From positions 1-64,000 of the forward strand of contig JAIBCD010000005.1 in the NCBI GenBank assembly GCA_019694335.1: a stretch of DNA of 64,000 nucleotides, given 5' to 3'. A program made the translations under genes and the position numbers. The notes under the pieces were generated by a model that was given only the letters and a program-made list of their open reading frames with translations, was not told the DNA's origin and ran no database searches. This document shows, piece by piece, positions 15,115-24,736 of the stretch. Every line of letters begins with the position of its first letter. The first letter of the stretch is position 1. This DNA is from Rhodospirillaceae bacterium. Its GTDB lineage: Bacteria > Pseudomonadota > Alphaproteobacteria > Rhodospirillales > Rhodospirillaceae.

Positions 15115-18100
15115 TTACTTGCTGGGAACCGGTTCCGGTGCGGGTTTGGTTTCCGCCGGCTGCGCCGGGTTCGATTTGAAGATGTCGAAGATGTGCCGCA
15201 GGAACCCGGGCGCCAGCGCCGCCAGGGGGTTCACCGACGGCTGGGCCGTGGCCGGGTCGCCGCGATAGCTGTAAGTGGCCGCGAAAACGCCGCTGCCTTT
15301 GTCGCCGCCCGAAAACAGTTTCCCGACCAGCGGGATCGAATTCAGCACCGAATTGACCGCGTACGCCGGCACCAGTGTACCGTCGAAATTCATGCGTTCG
15401 GCGTTGAAATCGTAAGTGCCGTTGGCGGTGAGCCCGAGCGAGGTGCCGAACATCTCGCCATCCGACACGGTCAGGATGGAATTGGCGTAAGAAAACGGCG
15501 CACGCAGGGTCGAGAAGGAGATCCCCGTGCCGCGCAGTTCGTCCAGGATTCCGGTCAAGGCCGCTACCGACAGCAGGCGCGCGAGCGGCGGCGCTCCCAC
15601 GAGCTTGAAATTGGTGATCGCGGCGGCACCCTTGACGGTGCCGTTGGGCTCGAACTCGCCCTTGATCGAAAACTGGCCACCCTGGATGTCCTTGAACAGG
15701 CCGACCGCGCGCACCACCGCGCCACCGTTCTCGCTGGCGCCGGTGAAGGTGCGTTTGCCGTCGGCCGAAGTCAGGGTGAGGTTGAACGGCGTCTCGGCGA
15801 CATGGCTTTTGAAATCGAGCGCCTGGATGCCGGCCTTGCCGCGTTCGAAGGTGAGGTCCACGTCCTTGAAGTCGCCTTCCTTGTTCAGCCACATGCGGTC
15901 GAACTTGGCGGTGAGTTTGAGCGGGGTGCTTTCCGTGCTCTGGGGCCGGGCGCCGCGCGTGTCGTCACGGGACAGCTCCTTCCAGAAGTAGGTGGAGTTG
16001 AACGCCGCGCCGCTAACCTCCATGGTGTAGGCGCCAAGCGCGTCACGCACGACCTGCGCCTGCATGCGGCTTTCGCCGGCGATGCTCGGCCCGATGGTCA
16101 GGGTCTTGAGGTTGTTGTCGTCGGCGAATGTCGCCGACCCGGTCACATCCAGTGCGTCCGCATCGCCGGCATTGCCGGATGCGACGTGGAACGAGCGCAC
16201 CTCGACCAAACGGTCGTCTTCCAGCCGCGCCGAGACCAGACCCATGGCGGGCTTGCCTTCGGCCTTCTTCCAGCCCAATTCCGGAATCGCGACGGCGGCG
16301 CGGGTAAGGTCGGCGATGGCGTCCAGAGTCGCGGTGCGGTCGCGGCGCACGACATAGGTGACGTGCGCCGGCACCTCGCCATCGATATAGGGCGGAATGA
16401 ACGGCCGCATGGAAAGGCCAAGCAGCGGCCTCTGGTTATTGTTGATCACCGGATCGAGGACATAGGTGGAACGGACATCGCCCTTGCCCTCGAAGTCCTC
16501 CGTCCAGGAAACCGTCGAGGGAATGCCGCCGAGGTTGGCCTTGCCTTCGACGGTCATGCCCTTGCCGGTCAGCGCCATCTCGAAGTCGCCCTGGTTCAAG
16601 GGCAGGCTGAAGGCCACGTTCGGAATGCCGACTCCCGTGGTCTTGGCTTTGACCGCGATCTCAACCTGGTCGCGTTTCAGATCCTTGATCAGGGGGAAAT
16701 CGAGCTTGAGATTGACATCCGCGAGCCCGGCCACTTGGGAGGCGTCGATGCCGACCGCCTTGGCGTAGCCCAGCGGTTCGTGATCCACGAGGCGCATGGC
16801 CTCGCCGAATTCGCCGGCGATGTCGAGGGTGACGTCGCCGCGTTCCTTGCCGATGTCGAGGCCGTACAGACGAACCTTGCCGCCGGTAACCCTGAGGCCC
16901 TTGCCGCTCTGCTGGTCCGGCACATGGCCGCCGCTGATCCCGATCACCACTTCGCCGGGCGTGAGCGTGAGCACGCCATCGGTCCCGAGAACCTTCGGCA
17001 TGTGCGGCATGTAGGCCACGGACAGGTCATGCAACCGTGTCGTGAGGAGGGTGCCGGACGCCGTGAGCTCCTCCAGCCGCGGCCCGTCCAGCTCCATGCG
17101 GAACTCGGTGGCGGTGGCACCGCCGCCGTCGAGGTTGTTTACGATCCAATCGCGTGTATTCGGCGCGACGGCCTCCGGCCAATAGTCCTTGAGGCCGGCG
17201 AGGCTCAGGTCCGGCATGCTCGCGCGCACCGTCACATGCGGCGCGGTGTTGAGGTTGGTCCCTTCGGCGCTCACCGAAATCACCGGGCGGACATCGTTTG
17301 CGCGGTCCAGCTCTACCTTGAGTTCGTCGATCTTCATGGCGTCGAGATTGGCGCTGGCGGAGCCTTTCAGGGACAACGCGCGCACCGGATACGACTTATC
17401 CACCGGCGCCGGCAGATGCAGGTTGCCCGCGGCGCCTTTGACATCGAACGTGATCTCGTCAAGGCGCGCGACATTCCCGGCCAGAGTGAAATTGGCCTGC
17501 GCCTTGCCGCTCACCGGCAAGTCGATGGCGCCGAACGGCACCAGCTGCTTGGCGAGCCGCGCGACGCGCGTCGGCCGGAAGCCGTCGATATCCACGTCGA
17601 AGGCGAGTTTGCGGCTGGCTTCGAGGTAGCGGCCGCGCGCGGTCACGGTCCAGCGCCGCCCGTCCTCGATCACCGGCAAGGTCGCCAGCAATTCCAGGCT
17701 GCCGTTGGTGCGCGTGAAGGTGAGCGTCGCCGACGGCGCGATCCAGCGCCGGCCGGAGAGTTCGTCCGCCAGCACCAACGTGGTATCCGCGATGGTGACG
17801 GTATCGAGATAGCCGGCGCGATTCTCCTCGCTCGCGGGCCGCGTCAGCGAGCGGATCAGCTCCTCGGCAACGGCATTGCTGTTTGTTGGCTCCACCGTGG
17901 GCACGACGGGCGCGGCGGCGGCGGGATTGGGAAGCGCCACGCCCTGGCTGCCCGAGCCGAGCCCCAGCGAGCCGTCGGCGCGATGAACGAAACGGATGAT
18001 GGGGTTGGACAGCAGCACGGTGTCGGGCGCGATCACGCCGCGGATCAGCGCCTGGGGCGACAGGCGCACCACCATGCTCGGCAGGCTGGCGATGATGCCG

Positions 18101-18381
18101 CCGTTCGGCTCCATCAGGCGCACGCTGCGCGCGGTGAGCTCGGGACGGGCCTTGAGGCCGGCCCACTTGAACTCCAGGTGATCAACCTGAAACTTCACGC
18201 CTCCACCGGCCTGCGTGAACGCCTCGGAGACATAAGGCGCGATCGCGTCGATGACGATGGGGCCCTGGCTCAGCCGCCAGGTAAGGATCGCTGCCCCGAT
18301 GACGGCCAGCAGAAAAACCGCCTCGACAACGCGCAGCAGATATCTGACCGCCCCGTGGGACAACGCGGCACTCCCTACCAT
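15115..18381 (-). CDS. large AsmA/YhdP-like envelope protein
   Basis: A 1,088-residue protein from the ATG at 18381. The open frame extends to 18603, but that part overlaps the divergent glnE start and lacks a signal. The N-terminus has one membrane anchor (about 13-35, LLRVVEAVFLLAVIGAAILTW) after a short basic stretch. The rest is a beta-rich periplasmic region with DUF3971-like and AsmA-like C-terminal segments (LNSIPLVGKLFSGGDKGSGV). Related YhdP/TamB/AsmA proteins bridge the envelope and are implicated in phospholipid transport to the outer membrane. That role here is family inference. The last ~25 residues are Pro/Glu/Lys-rich. The stop abuts the tyrS stop, so the two genes converge. 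Confidence 0.8.
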   Translation of the reverse strand: MVGSAALSHGAVRYLLRVVEAVFLLAVIGAAILTWRLSQGPIVIDAIAPYVSEAFTQAGGGVKFQVDHLEFKWAGLKARPELTARSVRLMEPNGGIIASLPSMVVRLSPQALIRGVIAPDTVLLSNPIIRFVHRADGSLGLGSGSQGVALPNPAAAAPVVPTVEPTNSNAVAEELIRSLTRPASEENRAGYLDTVTIADTTLVLADELSGRRWIAPSATLTFTRTNGSLELLATLPVIEDGRRWTVTARGRYLEASRKLAFDVDIDGFRPTRVARLAKQLVPFGAIDLPVSGKAQANFTLAGNVARLDEITFDVKGAAGNLHLPAPVDKSYPVRALSLKGSASANLDAMKIDELKVELDRANDVRPVISVSAEGTNLNTAPHVTVRASMPDLSLAGLKDYWPEAVAPNTRDWIVNNLDGGGATATEFRMELDGPRLEELTASGTLLTTRLHDLSVAYMPHMPKVLGTDGVLTLTPGEVVIGISGGHVPDQQSGKGLRVTGGKVRLYGLDIGKERGDVTLDIAGEFGEAMRLVDHEPLGYAKAVGIDASQVAGLADVNLKLDFPLIKDLKRDQVEIAVKAKTTGVGIPNVAFSLPLNQGDFEMALTGKGMTVEGKANLGGIPSTVSWTEDFEGKGDVRSTYVLDPVINNNQRPLLGLSMRPFIPPYIDGEVPAHVTYVVRRDRTATLDAIADLTRAAVAIPELGWKKAEGKPAMGLVSARLEDDRLVEVRSFHVASGNAGDADALDVTGSATFADDNNLKTLTIGPSIAGESRMQAQVVRDALGAYTMEVSGAAFNSTYFWKELSRDDTRGARPQSTESTPLKLTAKFDRMWLNKEGDFKDVDLTFERGKAGIQALDFKSHVAETPFNLTLTSADGKRTFTGASENGGAVVRAVGLFKDIQGGQFSIKGEFEPNGTVKGAAAITNFKLVGAPPLARLLSVAALTGILDELRGTGISFSTLRAPFSYANSILTVSDGEMFGTSLGLTANGTYDFNAERMNFDGTLVPAYAVNSVLNSIPLVGKLFSGGDKGSGVFAATYSYRGDPATAQPSVNPLAALAPGFLRHIFDIFKSNPAQPAETKPAPEPVPSK

Positions 18382-18506
18382 TACCCCGCAACGCGGGGTA
18401 ATTCCCCCCAGGGACTTGAGGCCAGGGCTAAAACCCCGTGCCTTGACCACCCGATATCTATAACCCACTGTGGCCTCAAACAATACATAAACCTGCGAGT
18501 CGCTAC

Positions 18507-21503
18507 ATGCCCGCCCCCCTCCCGCCATTGTGTTCCGCCCCCCCGATCGCGTTCGATCCAGCGCGGGTGCGCATCCTAAGCGATGAATGGGCGGCGCTGG
18601 CACGCGAGACGGACGGCGCGGTGCAGGATTTCGTGCGCGGCGCCCACGCCGACCCCCTGTGGGGCCCCGTGCTCACGGGCATCTTCGCGGCGAGTCCCTT
18701 TTTGAGCGATCTCGTCCTGGCGCACCCGGGCGTGGTCATGACCACCGCGCGGGACGGCGCTGGCGTGGTGCTCACCCACGCGACGGCCACCTTGGCCGAA
18801 CCGGCGGGCGTTCCGGAAACCATGGTGCGCCTGCGCCGCGCCAAGGCGGAAACCGCCCTGGCCATAGCCCTCGCCGATCTCGCCGGGCTTTGGGGTGTGG
18901 AGCAGGTCACCGCGGCGTTGTCGGATTTCGCGGACGCCTGCGTGCGCGCGGGCCTGAGCGCCTTGCTGTTGCGCGCCGCCGAACGCGGACAGGTCGCGCT
19001 GGCCGACGCGCGCGACCCCGAGCGCGCCTGCGGTTACACGGTCGTGGGCCTCGGCAAGCTGGGAGGGCGCGAGCTCAACTACTCCTCCGACATCGACCTG
19101 TTTGTGTTCTTCGATGAAACGCGCCTGCCCTATACCGGCCCGAAGTCGCCGCAGGAATTCGCGGTCGCGCTCACCAAAGACCTGGTGCAAGTGCTGCAGG
19201 AGCGGAAAGACGGCTATGTCTTCCGCACCGATTTGCGCCTGCGGCCCGATCCCGGTTCGACCTCCATCGCGGTGTCGCGCGCCGCGGCGCAATTGTATTA
19301 CGAAAGCTACGGCCAGAACTGGGAGCGCGCCGCCTTCATCAAGGCGCGGCCCGTGGCGGGCGACCTGGAGATGGCCAAGGCGTTCCTGCGCGACCTGCAG
19401 CCGTTCATCTGGCGCAAGTCGCTCGACTTCTACGCCATCCAGGATATCCATTCGATCAAGCGCCAGATCTACGCCCACAAGGGCGGCGGCCATGTGCGGG
19501 TAGCCGGACACAACATCAAGCTCGGGCGTGGCGGCATCCGCGAGATCGAATTTTTCGCACAGATCCAACAGCTGATCTGGGGCGGGCGTTTTCCCGACGC
19601 GCGCCGGTCCGACACCTTGGGCACGCTGGACACGCTCAGCAGGCTGGGTTTCGTGGCAGCCAATGTGCGCGACGACCTCAAGGATTGTTATCGGGCGCTG
19701 CGCGCGCTCGAACACCGCCTGCAGATGATCGCCGACGAACAGACCCAGACCATGCCCGCCGACGACGCCGGGCTCGCGCGTCTCGCCGCCGTGCGCGGCG
19801 CGCGCGACATGGCGGCGTTCATGGCAGACGTGGAAAGGATCCTGCGCACCGTCGAGACCCACTACGCCGGGCTGTTCGAGGATGCGCCGTCGCTTGCCAT
19901 CAGCGGCGGCGGCGCAGCAAGCGGCGCGGAAGGCGGCAACCTGGTGTTCACCGGCACCGAGGACGATCCCGACACCATCGCCACCCTGAAACGCATCGGT
20001 TACGCCGAGCCCGCCACCATCGCCCAGACCGTGCGCGCCTGGCATCACGGCCGCTACCGCTCCACGCGCTCCAACCGCGCGCGCCAGCTGCTCACCGAGG
20101 TGATGCCGGCGTTGCTCTCGGCGTTCGCCCGCACCACCCAGCCGGACGCCGCCTTCCTGCGGTTCGACAAATGCCTGGCCGCGCTGCCGGCGGGCGTTCC
20201 GCTGCTGTCCGTGTTCTACGCCAACCCCGACATCCTGGATCTTGTCGCCGAGATCATGGGCGACGCGCCGCGCCTGGCCGAACATGTCACGCGCGCGCCG
20301 GCGTTGCTCGACTACGTCCTGGAACCCCAGTTCTTCAGCCCGCTGCCCGACGCCGCGGCCCTGCAACGCGACCTGGAAACCTCGCTCGCGGAATCGGACA
20401 CTTTTGAAGGCGCGCTCGACCGCCTGCGGCGTTGGGCCCACGACCAGCAGTTCCGCATCGGCGTGCATACGTTGCGCGGCATCGCCGATCCCACCGTAGC
20501 CGCCGAACAGCTCACCACCGTGGCCGAGATCGTGACCCGCGCCCTGGTACCGCGCGTTCACGCGGAATTCACCCGCCAGCACGGCAGGGTCGGCACGGAG
20601 GAAGATGGCCTCGCGGTGCTCGCCTACGGCAAGCTCGCCTCCTGTGAGCTGACGCCGTCGTCGGATCTCGATCTGGTGCTGATCTACGATGCGCCGCTCG
20701 ACGCCATGTCCCAGGGCGGCGCCAAGTCCTTTCCCGCCGCGCCTTACTACATCCGTCTCGCGCAGCGCGTCATTACGGCCTTCACGGCGCTCACCGGCGA
20801 AGGCCTGCTGTACGCCGTCGACCTGCGCCTGCGGCCCAATGGCGACAAAGGCCCGCTCGCCACGAGCCTGGAGGCTTTCGCCAAATACCAAACGGAAGAC
20901 GCCTGGACCTGGGAGCACCTGGCGCTGGTCCGCGCCCGGGTGGTGCACGGCGCCGCGGCGCTCACGGCCGCGGTAGAGGATGCCCGCGCCCGCGCCCTGG
21001 GCCGCGCGCGCGATCCCGACATTCTTCTGTGCGCGGTGGCCGATATGCGCGCCCTGATGCGCAAGGAACAGGGTGACAAGGGCCTGTGGGATCTCAAACG
21101 TCAGCCCGGCGGGCTGATCGACGCCGAGTTCATCCTGCAATACCTCGCGGTCCGGCAGGCCCTGGCCGCGACCGACACCCGGCCTCCCGGCCTGATCGCG
21201 GGCCTGGTGGCCAGCGGGGCCCTGGCGGCCGCGGACGGCGATGCGCTGGCCGCGGCGATCGCACTGTGGTCGCGGCTGCAATTCGTGATCCGGCTGACCA
21301 CCGAGGGTGACGTGGCGCCGGAACATCTGCCGCCCGGCCTCAAACAAAAACTGGCTGTCGCCGCCGGGGTGAAGGATGATGGTACCCTGGAACGCCTGAT
21401 GGTGGAGACGGCGGGCGTGGTTTCCGCGCTGTTCGAGAAGATCATCACGGACCCGGCGGCCAAAGCGCGTGAACGCCTGCCGGCCGACGCCGTTATCCGC
21501 TGA
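18507..21503 (+). CDS. glnE: bifunctional glutamine synthetase adenylyltransferase/adenylyl-removing enzyme
   Basis: A 998-residue protein with two nucleotidyltransferase cores. The N-terminal one has GLGKLGGRELNYSSDIDL and the C-terminal one has AYGKLASCELTPSSDLDL, each with its G-x-G/K and D-x-D catalytic motif. A regulatory middle segment lies between them. The two halves deadenylylate and adenylylate glutamine synthetase in response to PII proteins. The length is normal. The start at 18507 gives the MPAPLPPLC N-terminus. It is transcribed divergently from the AsmA-like gene with 125 bp between starts. Confidence 0.96.
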   Translation: MPAPLPPLCSAPPIAFDPARVRILSDEWAALARETDGAVQDFVRGAHADPLWGPVLTGIFAASPFLSDLVLAHPGVVMTTARDGAGVVLTHATATLAEPAGVPETMVRLRRAKAETALAIALADLAGLWGVEQVTAALSDFADACVRAGLSALLLRAAERGQVALADARDPERACGYTVVGLGKLGGRELNYSSDIDLFVFFDETRLPYTGPKSPQEFAVALTKDLVQVLQERKDGYVFRTDLRLRPDPGSTSIAVSRAAAQLYYESYGQNWERAAFIKARPVAGDLEMAKAFLRDLQPFIWRKSLDFYAIQDIHSIKRQIYAHKGGGHVRVAGHNIKLGRGGIREIEFFAQIQQLIWGGRFPDARRSDTLGTLDTLSRLGFVAANVRDDLKDCYRALRALEHRLQMIADEQTQTMPADDAGLARLAAVRGARDMAAFMADVERILRTVETHYAGLFEDAPSLAISGGGAASGAEGGNLVFTGTEDDPDTIATLKRIGYAEPATIAQTVRAWHHGRYRSTRSNRARQLLTEVMPALLSAFARTTQPDAAFLRFDKCLAALPAGVPLLSVFYANPDILDLVAEIMGDAPRLAEHVTRAPALLDYVLEPQFFSPLPDAAALQRDLETSLAESDTFEGALDRLRRWAHDQQFRIGVHTLRGIADPTVAAEQLTTVAEIVTRALVPRVHAEFTRQHGRVGTEEDGLAVLAYGKLASCELTPSSDLDLVLIYDAPLDAMSQGGAKSFPAAPYYIRLAQRVITAFTALTGEGLLYAVDLRLRPNGDKGPLATSLEAFAKYQTEDAWTWEHLALVRARVVHGAAALTAAVEDARARALGRARDPDILLCAVADMRALMRKEQGDKGLWDLKRQPGGLIDAEFILQYLAVRQALAATDTRPPGLIAGLVASGALAAADGDALAAAIALWSRLQFVIRLTTEGDVAPEHLPPGLKQKLAVAAGVKDDGTLERLMVETAGVVSALFEKIITDPAAKARERLPADAVIR

Positions 21504-21525
21504 TTTGCAACGAGGGGACGCAACC

Positions 21526-22083
21526 ATGGCCGCGAAAGCCAAAGCCAAGACCAAGAAGCCCGCCCGGAAAGCTCCGGCGAAAAAAACGCCGGTCAAGAAA
21601 TCCGCCAGGAAGGCCGCGCAAGCATCCGTCGGCTCGCTGGTGGGCAAGGCCGCGCCCGCCTTCACCATGCCGGCGGATGACGGCTCGACCCTGTCGCTCA
21701 AGGATCTGCGCGGCAAGCCGGTCGTGCTTTATTTCTATCCCAAGGACGACACCACCGGCTGCACCGCCGAGGCCTGCGACTTCCGCGACCGCATGACCGC
21801 CTTCAAGGGCGCGACCGTGATCGGCGTCTCCAAGGATTCCATCAAGAGCCACCAGAAGTTCAAGGCCAAGTACAGCCTGACCTTTCCGCTCGCCTCCGAC
21901 GACAGCGGCGTCTGCGAGGCCTACGGCGTGTGGAAGGAAAAGAGCATGTATGGCCGCAAATTCATGGGCATCGAACGCTCGACCTTCATCATCGACAAGG
22001 ACGGCAAGGTGCGCGCCGAATGGAGAAAGGTGAGCGTCCCCGGCCATGCCGAGGAAGTGAAGCAGGCCCTGCGCAGCCTGTGA
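21526..22083 (+). CDS. bcp: thioredoxin-dependent peroxiredoxin (Bcp/PrxQ type) with Lys-rich N-terminal tail
   Basis: A 185-residue protein. The AhpC/TSA domain starts near residue 36 (GKAAPAFTMPADDG). The peroxidatic Cys is in YPKDDTTGCTAEACDF, and the second Cys five residues later is the usual PrxQ resolving Cys. It reduces peroxides with thioredoxin. The first ~35 residues are a Lys/Ala/Pro-rich tail (KAKAKTKKPARKAPAKK) that resembles the tails of histone H1-like proteins and is absent from typical Bcp. The ATG at 21526 has the Shine-Dalgarno GAGGGG. A frame extension upstream is not supported. It begins 22 bp after glnE. Confidence 0.93.
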   Translation: MAAKAKAKTKKPARKAPAKKTPVKKSARKAAQASVGSLVGKAAPAFTMPADDGSTLSLKDLRGKPVVLYFYPKDDTTGCTAEACDFRDRMTAFKGATVIGVSKDSIKSHQKFKAKYSLTFPLASDDSGVCEAYGVWKEKSMYGRKFMGIERSTFIIDKDGKVRAEWRKVSVPGHAEEVKQALRSL

Positions 22084-22102
22084 GCATCGTGCCGAAAAGT
22101 GG
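22082..22102. repeat. second copy of the GCATCGTGCCGAAAA arm
   Basis: Identical over 21 bp to 5928-5948. Here the second arm is degenerate (CTGTCGGCCG), so it appears to be a decayed half-element. It begins at the peroxiredoxin stop codon. The rest of 22103-22168 is GC-rich with the short palindrome GCGCGCTTCGCGCGC. Confidence 0.8.
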
Positions 22103-22168
22103 AGGCCGCCTGTCGGCCGTAGGCCGGCCAATTGAAAAATTGCGCGCTTCGCGCGCGGCGGCGAGACG

Positions 22169-22972
22169 ATGCGCCCCAAGAATAACTTGACCGTTACACT
22201 TGCCCAGGGCGCGGTCGATGTCCTCCTTACCGCATCGCCTGAGGAAAAAGTCGCCGCCACCTTCGCCCTGGCCGATGTCTGGCGCGCGGGGATCGGCGTA
22301 GGCCGCGCGGCGGCGCCCGATGACCCGGCGCGTCCGCCGCGGCCCGCGCTGCTGCCGCCCAGCGAGATGCCACGGCGATCCATGGGGCCCAAGGGCCGCA
22401 TCGCCTTCATCCATGCGCTCGCCCATATCGAACTCAACGCTGTCGACCTGGCCTGGGACATCATCGCCCGTTTCGCCCATCTCGACCTGCCGCTCGCCTA
22501 CTACAACGACTGGGTGGGCGTGGCGGTGGAGGAAGCCGAGCACTACGCGGCGCTCGCCAACCGGCTGGCCGATTTCGGCGCGGCCTACGGCGACCTGCCC
22601 GCGCACAACGGTTTATGGGACGCCGCCCGCTCCACCGCCGACAGCCTGCCCGCGCGCCTCGCGATCATTCCCATGACCCTGGAAGCGCGCGGACTGGACA
22701 CCACCCCCGCCGCCATCGAACGCTGCCGCGCCGCCGCCGACGCGGACACCGCCGCGGTGCTGCAACAAATCTACGACGACGAGATCAAGCACCTGCGCGT
22801 CGGCGTACAGTGGTTCGAATATTGCTGCTCCCGCGATGGTGCGAACCCCCAGGCGCGCTACGCCGTGCTGCTGGCCGAGCGCTTCCGTGGCGGCTTGAAG
22901 CCGCCCTTCAACCTGCCCGCCCGCACCCGGGCCGGCATGGACGAAAGCTACCTGAAACCCTGGCTTTCCTAG
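22169..22972 (+). CDS. DUF455 family ferritin-like protein
   Basis: A 267-residue protein. The residues match the DUF455/COG2833 family: RIAFIHALAHIELNAVDLAWD, then VEEAEHYAALANRL and YDDEIKHLRVG. Glu and His residues are spaced as E-x-x-H and D-E-x-x-H, as in ferritin-like di-metal helical bundles. The activity is uncharacterised. Distant relatives are tRNA-modifying or oxidative enzymes (MiaE-like). A full-length single-domain protein with no clear operon partner. Confidence 0.85.
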   Translation: MRPKNNLTVTLAQGAVDVLLTASPEEKVAATFALADVWRAGIGVGRAAAPDDPARPPRPALLPPSEMPRRSMGPKGRIAFIHALAHIELNAVDLAWDIIARFAHLDLPLAYYNDWVGVAVEEAEHYAALANRLADFGAAYGDLPAHNGLWDAARSTADSLPARLAIIPMTLEARGLDTTPAAIERCRAAADADTAAVLQQIYDDEIKHLRVGVQWFEYCCSRDGANPQARYAVLLAERFRGGLKPPFNLPARTRAGMDESYLKPWLS

Positions 22973-23011
22973 CGGTTCCGCGCCCCGCCGATGGACAACC
23001 CGCGCCGGGCA

Positions 23012-23036
23012 ATATACCTATAGGGGGTATCCTATG
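23012..23036 (+). promoter_or_regulatory. probable DmeR/RcnR operator upstream of dmeR
   Basis: ATATACCTATAGGGGGTAT reads on the other strand as ATACCCCCTATAGGTATAT, an AT-flanked C/G tract like that bound by RcnR/DmeR-type repressors. It overlaps the region just before the Shine-Dalgarno GGAGG (23036-23040) of the regulator gene, which suits autorepression of dmeR-dmeF. Assigned by motif and context, not tested. Confidence 0.7.
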
Positions 23037-23047
23037 GAGGGCGATCC

Positions 23048-23338
23048 GTGGCTCATACCGTGCGCGAGAAGACCAAGCTGGTGAACCGTGTGAAACGCAT
23101 CCGCGGGCAGATCGAGGCGGTCGAGCGCGCGCTCGATAGCGAGATCGGCTGCGCCGACGTCCTGCACCGGCTTTCGGCGGTACGCGGCGCCATCAACGGC
23201 CTCATGGCCAAGGTGATGGAAGACCACATCCGCTACCACGTGGCGGGCCCGACAGGCCGCGCCGACGCGGCCGGACGAAAACGCCGCGGGGACGCAACCG
23301 AAGAACTGATCGACGTCGTCAACAGCTACTTGCGGTGA
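23048..23338 (+). CDS. dmeR: Ni/Co-responsive CsoR/RcnR-family repressor
   Basis: A 96-residue all-helical DUF156-family regulator. The metal ligands of RcnR are all present at matching positions: His3, Cys35, His60 and His64. This points to Ni(II)/Co(II) rather than Cu(I) sensing. The GTG start with Shine-Dalgarno GGAGG at 7-nt spacing is needed to place His3. It is followed directly by a CDF exporter gene, matching the DmeRF arrangement of other alphaproteobacteria. An operator-like G-tract lies just upstream. Confidence 0.88.
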   Translation: MAHTVREKTKLVNRVKRIRGQIEAVERALDSEIGCADVLHRLSAVRGAINGLMAKVMEDHIRYHVAGPTGRADAAGRKRRGDATEELIDVVNSYLR

Positions 23339-23343
23339 CCGCC

Positions 23344-24627
23344 ATGAACACCCCGATCGGGCATAGCCACGTTTTCCTCGGCGCCGGGCACGAGGGCAAG
23401 GAACGTAAGATCTGGATGGTGATCTGGCTGTCGCTGGCCATGATGGTAGCCGAGATCGCCGGCGGGATTGTCTACGGCTCCCTCGCCCTGCTCGCCGATG
23501 GCGTGCACATGTCCACCCATGTCGCGGCCCTGGCCATCGCCGCGCTGGCCTATCGCTACGCCCGGCATCATGCCAACGATACGCGCTTCGCCTTCGGCAC
23601 CGGCAAGTTCGGCGATCTCGCCAGTTTCGCCAGCGCGATTGTCCTGGCCGCCGCCACCATCGGCATCGGCTGGGAATCCGCGGCGCGGTTCTTCAATCCC
23701 GTGGTCATCGACGTCAATGAAGCCATCTTTGTGGCGGTGCTGGGCCTCTTGGTGAATATCGCGGGGGCCTGGCTGCTGTCGGGCGCGGACCACCATCATG
23801 GCCACGGTCATGGTCATGACCATGGGCATGACCACCATCACGGCCATGCACACCATGACCACGGCGCGGAGCGACGGCTGGATACCGGACATGGCGTGCT
23901 GCTCCTGGAGATTTTCGAGGACGGCGTCCCGGCCCGTTTCCGGCTGCGTTTCCAGGATCAGAGCGGATTCCGGCCGGTTCCCGGCGGTACGGATGCCGTG
24001 CTGGAACTGGAACGCCCGGACGGCGTGCACGAGCGGTTCGCCCTGCGCCAATACGACGGCTTCCTGGAGTCGGAACAGACCGTCGCCGAGCCCCACGAGT
24101 TCACTGTACGCGTGCGCCTGCCCCACGACGATCACAGCCATGACCTGACCGCGTCCTTCACCGAACAGGCCGATCATCCCCACGATCACCATGGCGATGG
24201 GGGGCACCACCGCGACAACAACTACCGCGCGGCGTTCGTGCATATCCTGGCGGACGCGGGCGTGTCGGTGCTGGCGATCGCGGGTTTGCTCGCCGCCAAA
24301 TACCTGGGCTGGACCTTCATGGATCCGGTGATGGGAATCGTCGGCGCCGTGGTGATCGGCAACTGGTCCTACGGCCTGATCAAGGATTCAGGCCGCATCC
24401 TGCTCGACATGACCGCCGACCAGGATCTGGCTCGAAAACTGCGCGCCGAAGTGGAAGGCCAGGGCGACCATGTCGCCGACCTGCACTTGTGGCGGCTTGG
24501 CCCCGGGCATCTCGGCGCGATCCTGTCGGTGGTCAGCGACCGGCCCAGGGTGGCCGAGTACTACCGCTGCCGCTTCGGAAAATTCGCGATGCTGTCGCAC
24601 GTCACCATTGAGGCACGGGCCCGCTAA
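23344..24627 (+). CDS. dmeF: CDF-family Co/Ni efflux transporter with enlarged His-rich loop
   Basis: A 427-residue protein from ATG 23344. A GTG at 23335 overlapping the dmeR stop is possible. Six membrane helices are expected. Metal-site residues include ADGVHMSTH in helix 2 and HILAD in helix 5. The loop between helices 4 and 5 is very long, about 160 residues. It contains a His/Asp cluster (HHHGHGHGHDHGHDHHHGH), then a beta-rich segment of about 100 residues with the signature FEDGVPARFRLRF, then a second His/Asp cluster. Exports Co/Ni from the cytoplasm under control of the adjacent repressor. The inserted beta segment is larger than in ordinary CDF transporters. Confidence 0.9.
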   Translation: MNTPIGHSHVFLGAGHEGKERKIWMVIWLSLAMMVAEIAGGIVYGSLALLADGVHMSTHVAALAIAALAYRYARHHANDTRFAFGTGKFGDLASFASAIVLAAATIGIGWESAARFFNPVVIDVNEAIFVAVLGLLVNIAGAWLLSGADHHHGHGHGHDHGHDHHHGHAHHDHGAERRLDTGHGVLLLEIFEDGVPARFRLRFQDQSGFRPVPGGTDAVLELERPDGVHERFALRQYDGFLESEQTVAEPHEFTVRVRLPHDDHSHDLTASFTEQADHPHDHHGDGGHHRDNNYRAAFVHILADAGVSVLAIAGLLAAKYLGWTFMDPVMGIVGAVVIGNWSYGLIKDSGRILLDMTADQDLARKLRAEVEGQGDHVADLHLWRLGPGHLGAILSVVSDRPRVAEYYRCRFGKFAMLSHVTIEARAR

Positions 24628-24736
24628 GGCGGATCGGCGCACGCGACAATCGCGGCGCGGCCCCGCATGCCGGAAGAAATAATTCCCGGCTTCGCGTGCC
24701 GCGAGTCGGGGAACTCCCGACATCCAATTTCGCGTA

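Noticed and set aside
15193-18579. Long open frame opposite the AsmA-like gene, over 1,100 codons
   Set aside because: Antisense shadow in GC-rich coding DNA. No family signature, composition dominated by Arg/Gly/His, and the true gene on the minus strand has a recognisable architecture.
18576-21716. Long open frame opposite glnE
   Set aside because: Same antisense effect. glnE has both catalytic motifs on the plus strand.
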